DNA of 26,335 nt. Source: an uncultured Clostridia bacterium. Lineage in GTDB: Bacteria > Bacillota > Clostridia > Christensenellales > Borkfalkiaceae. Shown one piece after another: positions 15,699-24,387 of the stretch (the first letter of the stretch is position 1; each line of letters begins with the position of its first letter). The notes beneath the pieces were generated by a model, which was not told where the DNA came from, ran no database searches, and worked only from the letters and a program-made list of their open reading frames with translations. The stretch spans positions 1 through 26,335 of the forward strand of contig CAKQWM010000016.1 in NCBI GenBank assembly GCA_934278995.1, read 5' to 3'. The translations under genes and the position numbers were made by a program.

Positions 15699-15887
15699 AG
15701 CTTGTCGAAAAAGTCTATTTTGCCCGCGTAAGCGGGCTTTAAAATAACCTTTTTTGCCTCGGGCTTCCCGAGGCAAAAAACTCTCCTATCCGCACAAGTG
15801 TGCGGTTTGACGGCTTGCCGTCAAACCGTGCGCGCAGCGCGGATGCCCCGTCGGGAAACCCCCGTATGGGGGTTTTTCGACGGTCTG
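15699..15887 (+). mobile_element. modular hairpin element, copy 2 (MITE-like)
   Basis: This is a 189-bp non-coding element. Its left end CAGCTTGTCGAAAAA and the reverse complement of its right end, CAGACCGTCGAAAAA, match at 12 of 15 positions, so it has terminal inverted repeats. Inside are GCCCGC-GTAA-GCGGGC (15722-15737), a 14-pair TTTTTTGCCTCGGG/CCCGAGGCAAAAAA stem (15750-15780), CCGCAC/GTGCGG (15791-15806), TTTGACGGC/GCCGTCAAA (15807-15826) and the CCCCC-GTAT-GGGGG hairpin with CCGTCG/CGACGG arms (15847-15884). The T-and-A-flanked stem could terminate transcription in both directions. Compared with copy 1 it is inverted, and its centre holds the GACGGC hairpin in place of the 23-bp array. 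It lies exactly between 27-bp direct repeats. Confidence 0.75.
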
Positions 15888-15888
15888 A

Positions 15889-15926
15889 GCGGAGCATCTT
15901 GCGGTGCTCCGTTCTCTTTTATTTGC
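15889..15926 (+). terminator. probable original terminator of the 2135-aa gene
   Basis: The same CGGAGCA/TGCTCCG stem as at 15674 is here followed by TTCTCTTTTATTT, a proper T-rich tail. It sits after the hairpin element, 245 nt beyond the stop codon. Confidence 0.65.
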
Positions 15927-15990
15927 AGAATTGTCTGTGCTGTATCCGCCAACTCCTCCCCGCGTCCTGAACCCAATCCCCAAAAATGGC

Positions 15991-16095
15991 AAACCGGCTC
16001 TAAGGAAGTCTATCGTGCTGTTCAACTACAAGGACGGTGAAAAGTGCATTAGCCCTGATGAACTCGGCGATTTGAGCGGAAGAGGTAAATCATGA
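15991..16095 (+). pseudogene. 3' remnant of a probable large serine recombinase
   Basis: The frame ending at TGA 16093-16095 reads IVLFNYKDGEKCISPDELGDLSG near its end. I recognise this as the type of tail found in Clostridial recombinases of the Pin-like large serine family (a strand with FNYKDGxK, then a short helix and a Gly-rich end). No catalytic or zinc-ribbon part remains; to the left lie the terminator tail and the hairpin element. The stop overlaps the start of the next gene as ATGA, so an intact version would have been coupled to the 1080-residue gene. The assignment comes from memory of the family and is tentative; it could also be chance coding. Confidence 0.45.
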
Positions 16096-19000
16096 CAAAT
16101 GGTTTCTTGTCGGCTTCAACCGTTGAAATGTTGCGCAAAAAGGGCATATCTCCCGATTGCGTTGAGAACTTCTTCAATGAAGAAGGTATCGCTCTGAATG
16201 ATACTAATTCAAAAAAAGCCTTAAATTTTCTAGTGGACGCAATCCTAAAGGAACCGGACGACACTATTTTCTTCGATGACGTTTACAAGAAAGGACAAAC
16301 TGCAAATAATTCAGACTTATCTTATTGCCTGCGTGTTATAGGTTGCTTTCATGCTATAGGTATAAAAGGTAAGAACTCGCAGTTTCTGCGGCAAAGGTTT
16401 TTTAGTATTTTGGGATACAATTACATTGATACCTTCCGCGATATGAGGGAGGGCAGCAAGGAACGCTTCACAGGAAAAATGGACGCAGAAGAGCTTGCGG
16501 ATTATATTTTTGAAAATTATGCCCTTGTCGGAGAATATCATCTTAATGATGAAGAGTGGGCGCTGCTGCTCAATGATGCAACTTGCATTTTTAATTCTGT
16601 CCTTGACGAAAAATCGCTTACCGCTAAGCAGGCGACCGTACTTACGCTCGTTATGATATTACTTTCCCGTTATGAGGACGATGGCGAGGACGACAGCTTC
16701 TGGCGCTCTATCGTACGCAAGCTCGGTCTTAAAGAATGCGAAGAGAATGCCTTTAACAAACTAACATCAAAGCTTCGTCAGATAGTAAAACGCTCGTTTG
16801 TGGTGCATAATCGCTATCTTGAAAGCGGAAAAGAAAGCTCAAATTTTAAGATTCCATATACTCCAATGAAGCTTCATGCACTTTATCCCAAGGAAAGCGC
16901 ATTTGCACTGTTCACTATTCTTTCCGACTTTTATAAAAGCGAACTTGATTATCAGTTTGCCGATAACGATACGGCAACTTATAAATGCCTTGCAAGAAGC
17001 ATCAGCGAAAAGCAGAACGCAACATCGTTCCTGACTGACGAGGAAAAGGTCAGGGTTCGTTCGGACAAGCTGTTCAGCGGTCTTTGCGCATTGTTTAAGG
17101 ACAGAAAGAACTATGCCGCCTTATTGTGCGAACGTATCATCAAGAAGATCGACGGTCTGCTTCGCGGCAATGATAAAATGCTCGATCCGGAGATGAATGA
17201 ATGGGATAATTTGCTGCTTGAATGGTTCGATGCGCGAAGCATGAATGAACGTCATGAAATGAACCGCAGAAATGTTCCGTCCGAAAGGATTATCACTCGT
17301 GTTGAAAATGTTCGGGCTGCATTTACGCTGGATATGGAGTCGCGGAATGTTAAAATTTCTCTTCCCTCTGTCAGACTCGGAGAGCAGGCGCAGTCATCAC
17401 CGGAATACGCTGTCTACTCCGGAGATTGCCTTATAAAGCGCGGCAGACTAAGCTGCTACGGAAACGAAGTAACAACGGTACGCGCTTTCAGCATAGATGT
17501 CGGAGAGTTATATAACGACGGAATGCGTTTTGAAAATGGTTTTGACGTAAGGATAAGGCTGAATTTCAATTGCAGAGACTTTTCGGATTATGACTCCGGA
17601 ACCGAGCTTTGCAAGAAATATCTTGTGTTCAATTCCAACGGCAATGCGATGTCCACAACTGCAAGCGTCAGAGCAAACGATACGGTTTATATCGCATATC
17701 CTGATAATCATGAGCTGAGCGTTGACAATGCGGAAAACCTGTTCATATCGGGAACCGTTATCAAGGTTGCAGAATTTGATTATCTTGATAACACTTCAAT
17801 ACTCTATGATAATGAGTCGATACTGCGCGGTGAGGAAGCGAAATCAAAGTTCTCCGTTCATACGTCTGTAAATCCCGCGTCCGGCGTTTGGGCTTCGTCC
17901 AATGAAACAGAGTACCCTGTTTTTCCCGACGAATTTGACGCAATTATCGAAATACCCGAGGGGCTTACAAATCTTCATGCATATCAGGTGCACCATGAGG
18001 GTCATATCGACTCTTTGGAAGTTCTCTGTAACGGAAAAACTCACTTTACCCTGCATTGCTCCAAGGCAATGCAAAGCTGTCACATCTCGATAGTTGAGTT
18101 TGCAACAGGAAAAACGGAATATCCTTTACGCTACATTATCATCAAAAACTTCAGCTTAATGCTTGATGGTACGGATATTGACGAAACCATGTACTTCGGG
18201 CGCACGCAAAGCTGTATTGCTAAAATCAGGTATGATTCAGCTGAAGAGGAGATACCTCTCGAAATCGATTCTGATAACGACTGTGCCGAATTCAGTTTAT
18301 GCAGCGTCGCACTGACAGTGAAAGTTCCCGTTACCCACTGCGAGCTTGATGGAAAGTGCGTCTTTTCCGACTTCAAGTATATCTGGCGCGGTGATTTGAA
18401 ATATGACAGCGTTTTCAGCGTCCGTTTGCCCGACGGCTACACTGCCGATATTATTATGGACGATGAAAGAGAACTCTACACAACAAACAACCGTGATTTC
18501 CAGATAGGCGCATTTTCGCCGGACGAACCGAACGGATCACATGAGGCTGTACTAAAGGTAAGCGCAAAGAATGGAACTCACTGTTTCAGAGCAGAGCTTC
18601 CGCTTATATACTATTCTGAAGCCTTTGCCCCAACCCAACAGATAAAGCCGATAAAGCTTGAAAAGCTTAAAATATACTGGCAGCCGGAGGGATTGTTTAT
18701 CGGTCCGGAAAACACGCAGTTTACTGTTGAACTCAGTGATGAGACAGGGAGAACGCTTGCAAAAGTCGGAGCCACAACGAAGAACGAGGAAATACTCTGC
18801 CTCGGGCTGGTTAAGGACGGCTGGATAAGGTGCAGGGTCAGCATTACCCGAGACGATCTTTTTTCGCAGGAAACAGTGATACTGTTTGATGAAATTACAG
18901 GCCTTGGAAACCCCGATACATTCATGTTCAGAAACAAGACTATTCATCTGGAATACTATCGTATGTTTGACGAAAAGGCAATTAAGATAATAAGAAAACA

Positions 19001-19334
19001 GCTTGACAAGTTTACCGGATACGTTTCTGATATTGAGTTTGACGGGTACAGCGTTCCGCCGGATCATCCCGATGAGTGTCCGAGATATACCGCAATAATC
19101 AAATATTACAACAGCAGAACAGGAGATTATGTTCCGTATAAATTCGGAGACGGGGATAACGGGATAAACCCCATTTACTTCTGGAAGCTTGATGACAACA
19201 CTCTCAGAATATGCTCCAAAGGCGAATACGACGAGGGATTTCACAGTTGTTCGCTTATTGCGGATACAAGTGAAAACCGAATTTCCCTGTTTGACGGCAA
19301 TCCGATAGACGACTATACATATACGATATTGTAA
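16092..19334 (+). CDS. large unknown protein, first gene of a helicase cluster
   Basis: I do not recognise a family for this 1080-residue protein. Residues 1-400 look mostly helical and include a leucine-rich segment (LTAKQATVLTLVMILLSRYEDDGEDD region, about 177-202). From about 410 to 1080 it is rich in beta strands, like a chain of Ig-like domains (FTLDMESRNVKISLPSVRLGE start). There is no signal peptide, membrane segment, Walker motif or visible nuclease motif. GGAAGAGG precedes the ATG by 7 nt. The gene overlaps the recombinase remnant by 4 nt and ends 9 nt before the helicase, whose ribosome-binding site overlaps its stop. No clear promoter lies between 15915 and 16090. By position and size it could be the counterpart of DruH of type III Druantia or another system-specific scaffold; that is only an analogy. 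Confidence 0.85.
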   Translation: MTNGFLSASTVEMLRKKGISPDCVENFFNEEGIALNDTNSKKALNFLVDAILKEPDDTIFFDDVYKKGQTANNSDLSYCLRVIGCFHAIGIKGKNSQFLRQRFFSILGYNYIDTFRDMREGSKERFTGKMDAEELADYIFENYALVGEYHLNDEEWALLLNDATCIFNSVLDEKSLTAKQATVLTLVMILLSRYEDDGEDDSFWRSIVRKLGLKECEENAFNKLTSKLRQIVKRSFVVHNRYLESGKESSNFKIPYTPMKLHALYPKESAFALFTILSDFYKSELDYQFADNDTATYKCLARSISEKQNATSFLTDEEKVRVRSDKLFSGLCALFKDRKNYAALLCERIIKKIDGLLRGNDKMLDPEMNEWDNLLLEWFDARSMNERHEMNRRNVPSERIITRVENVRAAFTLDMESRNVKISLPSVRLGEQAQSSPEYAVYSGDCLIKRGRLSCYGNEVTTVRAFSIDVGELYNDGMRFENGFDVRIRLNFNCRDFSDYDSGTELCKKYLVFNSNGNAMSTTASVRANDTVYIAYPDNHELSVDNAENLFISGTVIKVAEFDYLDNTSILYDNESILRGEEAKSKFSVHTSVNPASGVWASSNETEYPVFPDEFDAIIEIPEGLTNLHAYQVHHEGHIDSLEVLCNGKTHFTLHCSKAMQSCHISIVEFATGKTEYPLRYIIIKNFSLMLDGTDIDETMYFGRTQSCIAKIRYDSAEEEIPLEIDSDNDCAEFSLCSVALTVKVPVTHCELDGKCVFSDFKYIWRGDLKYDSVFSVRLPDGYTADIIMDDERELYTTNNRDFQIGAFSPDEPNGSHEAVLKVSAKNGTHCFRAELPLIYYSEAFAPTQQIKPIKLEKLKIYWQPEGLFIGPENTQFTVELSDETGRTLAKVGATTKNEEILCLGLVKDGWIRCRVSITRDDLFSQETVILFDEITGLGNPDTFMFRNKTIHLEYYRMFDEKAIKIIRKQLDKFTGYVSDIEFDGYSVPPDHPDECPRYTAIIKYYNSRTGDYVPYKFGDGDNGINPIYFWKLDDNTLRICSKGEYDEGFHSCSLIADTSENRISLFDGNPIDDYTYTIL

Positions 19335-19343
19335 GGAGAAAAT

Positions 19344-22300
19344 ATGTTTAATACTATTTCAGCGTCAGAAAACATCAAGAATGCCTACATAGACTATATT
19401 GCAACAACGTTTCACTTTGCAGATAAAAGATACAATGACCTTTTCAGAACTGCGCTTTCAGCCGATGGTGCAGTTGCCAAAGGACCTTTTCTTGACGTAA
19501 GCGGCTCTTATGAAACAGGTAAATCGCTGCGCGAACTCATTGCCGACGGTGTTGTAAGTCCGCTTTTCGGCGAACTTGAAAGCTGTCCCGAATCCGATAA
19601 GGAACTTCCTGTTGAACGGCCGCTTTATCTTCATCAGCAGAAAGCGGTCGAGAGAGCGGCAATGGGCAGCAACCTCGTTGTCACGACAGGTACAGGTTCC
19701 GGTAAAACTGAGTGCTTTCTTATTCCGGTTATTAACGAACTGCTCAGGGAAAAAGAGAGCGGAACGCTGCAAAATCATGGTATGCGTACGCTTATCGTAT
19801 ATCCGATGAACGCCCTTGCAAACGACCAGCTCAAAAGGCTGCGCGGGATTCTTTCCGGGTATCCCGAAATAACATTCGGTGTTTATAACGGAAGTACGGA
19901 AGAAAAAGACTCCTCAGGAAAAGCAAAGTACCAATCAACGTTTGGAAAAGCCCCTCTGCCAAACGAGATACTCTCGCGCGAAAAAATGAGGACGACGCCT
20001 CCTCATATACTCATAACGAACTATTCCATGCTGGAGCATACGCTGCTGCGCCCCGAAGACGACTACATTTTCTCCGGTGCAGACCTAAGATATATCGTCC
20101 TTGATGAAGCGCATATTTACAAGGGCGCAACAGGAATAGAAACTGCGCTGCTTATGCGCCGCCTGTGTGCGAGACTTTCCGCAACCGATAAAGTGAGATA
20201 TATCCTTACCAGTGCAACGCTCGGGGGAAAAGATTCCGATAACGATATCATCGGGTTTATGAAGCACCTCTGCGGTGCGGATATGTCAACAAAAGATATA
20301 ATCCGTTCATCGGAAAAATGCCCTGCGATCAGGGAGAAACGCGAGTTCCCGTCTGAACTGTTCTCGGATATCATTAACAATGAAGAAAATATTTCCGAAA
20401 TACTTGCAAAATATAACGCAGATTTTGCGTCCGATGGCGGCGTTTCGGAGAAATTGTTTGAACTTTGCCTGCATAGTGCTCTGTTTGAGCAGTTCCGTAC
20501 AAAAACAGAAGAACCCATAACTTTCAAAGAACTGCACGATTCTGTTTCGTGTACCAGAGCTATAACTGAAGAGCAGCTTCGTGATTTTATCGAGGTATGC
20601 GCAAAAGCGGTAAAGAATCATACTGCCCTTATCAAACCGAGATATCATTATTTTCTAAGAGCCATCGACGGCGCTTTTGTTACGCTTGATGAACCTAAGC
20701 AGCTTTTCCTCGACAGAAAGGAAAAGGACGAGGCAACAGGTCAGTGCGTCTTTGAAGCGGGAGTGTGCGAAACCTGTGGACGTCTGTCTGTATTGGGTTC
20801 GATCCACAACGGATATCTTAACCGGAATAGTGGCGGAGCATACAAAGCGTATACGCCAAGAAGAGCCGATGAGTTGTTTGATGACAATGAAATCAATGAG
20901 GAAACAGGCTGCGGGGAGCGCGATTATGTTCTTTGTCCAAAGTGCGGAGCAGTCAGCAGCGTAACAGACATAAAATTTGGAGAAAAACTTTGTGAATGTG
21001 GCAGCACGTATATACACATCACAGAATCCGATGTCACAAAAGACGAAAGAAAGCTAAAGTGTCCTGCCTGCGAATTTGGAATAATCACCCCTATTGTCAA
21101 CGGTGCGAATGCAGCGACATCTGTTCTTGCAACTGAACTTTATGAGCAGCTTCCGGATAAGAAAACCGTCCGCAAAAAGTCCGCTCCGGTTGAAGAGGAC
21201 GATCTGTTCGGCGGGCTTGAAGAATCCGTGCGTGAAAAATCAGAAGAACTTACAAGACAGTTTCTGTGCTTTTCTGATACCAGAAGCGGTGCGGCATATT
21301 TTGCACCGTATCTCGAAAATTCCTATGCAGAAATATTACGAAGAAGAAGCGTATGGCAGGCTGCCGACATATTTATAGAAGATGGAAAGACAGAAGTCAG
21401 CGTTCCTGAGTTTGTAGATGAAATAAAGCAGATATTCAGCAGAATGGGTACGTTCGACAAGGATCGGATAAACGCCAACGCATGGATTGCCGTCGTGAAC
21501 GAAATGCTGCGTATGAATACCTCAACGGGACTTGTCGCTATGGGAAAGATTGCGTTTTCCTACAATAACATCATGCAGAACGGTCTTGCCGATAATATTG
21601 CCAAAAGGTCTCAGGGAGCGCTTACTGCCGAAGAAGCTCATTCGGTTCTCGATCTGCTTATAATGGATGTCGTGCTGAACGGTTCTGTCGATTGCGGCAG
21701 AAAGTATAGCTGGCTGCCTGAGGATATGGAATATCTGTTCCGCACAAGTTTTCCAAAATACACAATAAAGCAGGGAGAAAAGAATGGGAAAAAGTACAGC
21801 TGGCTGCCGAGAAACAAGGCATTTTCCAACAACAGACTTATTCGTGTAAAAAAATACCTCCCCGGCATGAATACCGATGAGGCGGCCGCAAAGTTCCTTG
21901 GGGATTATTGGGATAAAATCTTGTCTGATCAGATTGTCAAGGCGCAGGACGGATTGCTGCTGAATGCCTGTGATTTCAATATCAGCTTCGGAAACACCAA
22001 ATTCTATAAATGCAGTAAGTGTGGAAAGGTAACCCCGTACAACATTCACAATGATTGCCCTAATCTCAGATGCGATGGTACGCTGACAGAATTCGACCCG
22101 TCTGTGCTTGCGAATAATCATTATGCCGGTCTGTACCGCAGTTCACATATGAAACAGCTGAAGATAAGAGAGCACACCGCTCAGCTTGACAAGGAAACTG
22201 CTTCCAGGTATCAGGAGCAATTCAAGAATAAGCAGCTGAATGCGCTTTCCTGCTCCACTACATTTGAGATGGGCGTCGACCTTGGCAGCCTTGAAACGGT

Positions 22301-24266
22301 ATTTATGCGAGATGTGCCGCCAAGCCCTGCAAATTATGTTCAGCGTGCAGGCCGTGCAGGTCGTTCGCTGGAATCGTCTGCATTTGTACTGACGTTTGCA
22401 AAGCGCTCATCGCACGACTACACATTTTATGCTGACCCGATAAAAATGATAAGCGGCAGGATCAATGTTCCGAAGTTTGAGATAGCAAACAGAAAAATTG
22501 CCGCTCGTCATATTTATGCCATTGCTTTTGCGGGATTTTTTAAGCTGAACAACGACGTTTATCATAAGGGACTGGATTTCTTCCTTGATTCGGGATATAA
22601 AAGGTTCTGCGATTATCTGAACGCCGGACCTGCCGAGCTTATGCACGCGCTCCTTGCGGGAATACCAAAGGTTCTTCATACTGAGATGGGCATTTCTGAT
22701 TATTCATGGACTAATGATATTATTGGCAGCGACGGCGTGCTGACGCTTGCAATCGACGATTTGAAGTCTGATTTGAAAAGAATAGACGAGATAGCTGATG
22801 AAGCAGCGCAGACTCGTGATTTTGACAACGCAAGTGACATAAGCCGATACAGGAACACCTTACTTAATCCGGCAGGTCATTCCAATGCTCTTATAGAATT
22901 TTTAGTTCGTCATAACATACTGCCGAAATACGGCTTCCCCGTTGATGTGGTTAAGCTGAACACCAATACGCTTTCATGCAAGGAAGGCAGAGCGCTTGAT
23001 CTCAACCGCGATCTTCAGCTCGCTATTGCGGATTATTCGCCCGATTCGGAAGTTGTAGCCAACGGCAACACATACATCAGCAGATACATAAGAAAAATGC
23101 CGGATAACAAGGGCGGATGGGAATTCGGCTTTACCGCCGTATGCGCTGCCTGCAACGAGATCTCGTTCACTAAGACGCCCATTGATTCAGAGGGCAGAAA
23201 GTGCACTCACTGCGGTGAAATAATACCTTTGACAGGATGGAAACAAACGCTTGAACCTCGTTTGGGATTTGCTGCTGAATTCAGACCCTCGGTAAAGATG
23301 ACTCCTCCTTCTCATGGACAAAAGAGCAGCGACTATTATATCGGCGATGGAAGCGGTCGAATAATAGGAAAAACCGCATTTGAAATAGGCGGCAGTAAAA
23401 TTGTAATGGAGTCCACCGCAAACGATTCGCTTGTTGTGTTGAGCGCCGGAAGCTATTATGTATGCCCGTCCTGCGGTTGGGCAAGTCAAAATATGCCTCC
23501 AAAGACACACAAAAACGTATTTGGCAGAACGTGCAATGCTTCCGGGAAAAAGAAAGAATACTATCTTTCGCACGATTTCAAGACTGATGTTGTAAAGCTA
23601 ACTTTTGATGATGATTCCGCACAGAACGGCGATATTATGCAATCGGTCCTCTATGCAATGCTTGAAGGAATTTCCGATGAACTCGGCATAGAGCGCACCG
23701 ACATCAAGGGCTGCACTTTCATGTCTCCGTATAACGGCAGGTGGATTCATTCGCTGATAATCTACGATGCAGCGGCAGGCGGCGCCGGCCATGTACGCAG
23801 GCTGCTTACATCGGACGGAATGACGCTGCACAATGTCATTGCTGCGGCACTGAAACGCGTGGAAAATTGCACCTGCGACACGTCATGTTATTTCTGCCTC
23901 AGGAACTACTATAATCAGAAAATACACGATAAGCTGAATCGTCACTCAGCGGCAGATTTCCTGAGGAGATGGACGTGCATCCCATCTCCGATTGAGAGCG
24001 ACGAACCCGAAGCGTTTGTTGAATCAGCGTCGGATATCAGCGAAATCAATGAGCAGTCCGATACTGCTGAAAAAACCGAATCCAAAGTTTCTCTTTCCTG
24101 GCAGGACGAACTGCGGTTTATGAGCCCCTCAGCCGTTGATTTCCTTGGCAGCGTTACCTCGTCAGATGAACTGTACCCGGGCAGGGATAATATTGGTGTG
24201 GATATTGCCGACGCAGACGGCAGGGTTATCTGCTCCGCCGAAGCATGGTGGAACGACAGCAGGTGA
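19344..24266 (+). CDS. YprA/DruE-like DEAH helicase with zinc ribbons and DUF1998-type end
   Basis: This is a superfamily 2 ATP-dependent helicase or translocase of 1640 residues. Visible parts are a Q-motif-like LYLHQQKAV (94-102), Walker A TGTGSGKTE (115-123), motif Ia YPMNALANDQ, DEAH (254-257), SAT (motif III), motif V TTFEMGVDLGS and motif VI QRAGRAGR (1000-1007). About 600 residues separate the two RecA lobes and carry paired cysteines (C475/C478, C531/C534, C550/C552, C573/C576 and a cluster near 890). More Cys pairs occur near 1267-1290 and 1374. A DUF1998-like region covers about 1429-1540, with YDAAAGGAGHVRRLL and a CxCxxxCxxC zinc site (1509-1518). The SD GGAG overlaps the upstream stop. 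The stop at 24264-24266 looks premature: coding continues in the +1 frame to 24387. YprA-type helicases are the motors of DISARM, Druantia and Dpd defence systems. Confidence 0.88.
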   Translation: MFNTISASENIKNAYIDYIATTFHFADKRYNDLFRTALSADGAVAKGPFLDVSGSYETGKSLRELIADGVVSPLFGELESCPESDKELPVERPLYLHQQKAVERAAMGSNLVVTTGTGSGKTECFLIPVINELLREKESGTLQNHGMRTLIVYPMNALANDQLKRLRGILSGYPEITFGVYNGSTEEKDSSGKAKYQSTFGKAPLPNEILSREKMRTTPPHILITNYSMLEHTLLRPEDDYIFSGADLRYIVLDEAHIYKGATGIETALLMRRLCARLSATDKVRYILTSATLGGKDSDNDIIGFMKHLCGADMSTKDIIRSSEKCPAIREKREFPSELFSDIINNEENISEILAKYNADFASDGGVSEKLFELCLHSALFEQFRTKTEEPITFKELHDSVSCTRAITEEQLRDFIEVCAKAVKNHTALIKPRYHYFLRAIDGAFVTLDEPKQLFLDRKEKDEATGQCVFEAGVCETCGRLSVLGSIHNGYLNRNSGGAYKAYTPRRADELFDDNEINEETGCGERDYVLCPKCGAVSSVTDIKFGEKLCECGSTYIHITESDVTKDERKLKCPACEFGIITPIVNGANAATSVLATELYEQLPDKKTVRKKSAPVEEDDLFGGLEESVREKSEELTRQFLCFSDTRSGAAYFAPYLENSYAEILRRRSVWQAADIFIEDGKTEVSVPEFVDEIKQIFSRMGTFDKDRINANAWIAVVNEMLRMNTSTGLVAMGKIAFSYNNIMQNGLADNIAKRSQGALTAEEAHSVLDLLIMDVVLNGSVDCGRKYSWLPEDMEYLFRTSFPKYTIKQGEKNGKKYSWLPRNKAFSNNRLIRVKKYLPGMNTDEAAAKFLGDYWDKILSDQIVKAQDGLLLNACDFNISFGNTKFYKCSKCGKVTPYNIHNDCPNLRCDGTLTEFDPSVLANNHYAGLYRSSHMKQLKIREHTAQLDKETASRYQEQFKNKQLNALSCSTTFEMGVDLGSLETVFMRDVPPSPANYVQRAGRAGRSLESSAFVLTFAKRSSHDYTFYADPIKMISGRINVPKFEIANRKIAARHIYAIAFAGFFKLNNDVYHKGLDFFLDSGYKRFCDYLNAGPAELMHALLAGIPKVLHTEMGISDYSWTNDIIGSDGVLTLAIDDLKSDLKRIDEIADEAAQTRDFDNASDISRYRNTLLNPAGHSNALIEFLVRHNILPKYGFPVDVVKLNTNTLSCKEGRALDLNRDLQLAIADYSPDSEVVANGNTYISRYIRKMPDNKGGWEFGFTAVCAACNEISFTKTPIDSEGRKCTHCGEIIPLTGWKQTLEPRLGFAAEFRPSVKMTPPSHGQKSSDYYIGDGSGRIIGKTAFEIGGSKIVMESTANDSLVVLSAGSYYVCPSCGWASQNMPPKTHKNVFGRTCNASGKKKEYYLSHDFKTDVVKLTFDDDSAQNGDIMQSVLYAMLEGISDELGIERTDIKGCTFMSPYNGRWIHSLIIYDAAAGGAGHVRRLLTSDGMTLHNVIAAALKRVENCTCDTSCYFCLRNYYNQKIHDKLNRHSAADFLRRWTCIPSPIESDEPEAFVESASDISEINEQSDTAEKTESKVSLSWQDELRFMSPSAVDFLGSVTSSDELYPGRDNIGVDIADADGRVICSAEAWWNDSR

Positions 24267-24387
24267 CGCTTCAAACGCCGATAAAAAGGGGCAGCTGACA
24301 GCGCTGGGTTATAAAGTTTTTGTTGCGGGAACCGACAGCAGAGAGGAATTTGAACAAGCCCTCAGGAAGGATACTGTTACAATATGA
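24262..24387 (+). other. apparent frameshift: continued helicase C-terminus in +1 frame
   Basis: Just after AEAWWNDS the helicase frame meets AGG TGA. The +1 frame from about 24262 runs GDASNADKKGQLTALGYKVFVAG and onward to TGA at 24385-24387. Joined, the parts read like the ending of many large helicases: an acidic/aromatic AEAxW strand, then a helix and a G-[WY]-K-V strand. The +1 stop overlaps the ATG of the next gene as ATGA, which suits a natural gene end. The sequence AGG-TGA-C resembles sites of +1 frameshifting on weak UGA-C stops, as in prfB, but no strong SD-like stimulator lies directly upstream. A simple indel mutation or a sequence error is equally possible. Confidence 0.65.

Larger units (their letters stand above)
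15672..15914 (+). repeat. 27-bp direct repeat flanking element copy 2
   Basis: An identical 27-bp sequence occurs at 15672-15698 and at 15888-15914, immediately on either side of the hairpin element. Each copy contains the terminator stem CGGAGCA/TGCTCCG. The arrangement fits a long target-site duplication, or capture of the element between two copies of a terminator by recombination. Confidence 0.9.

Noticed and set aside
15786..16040. Small frames over the hairpin element giving PPYGGFPTGHP-type peptides
   Set aside because: They read through the element's CCCCC/GGGGG hairpin; similar peptides arise wherever this type of repeat occurs and no ribosome-binding site precedes them.
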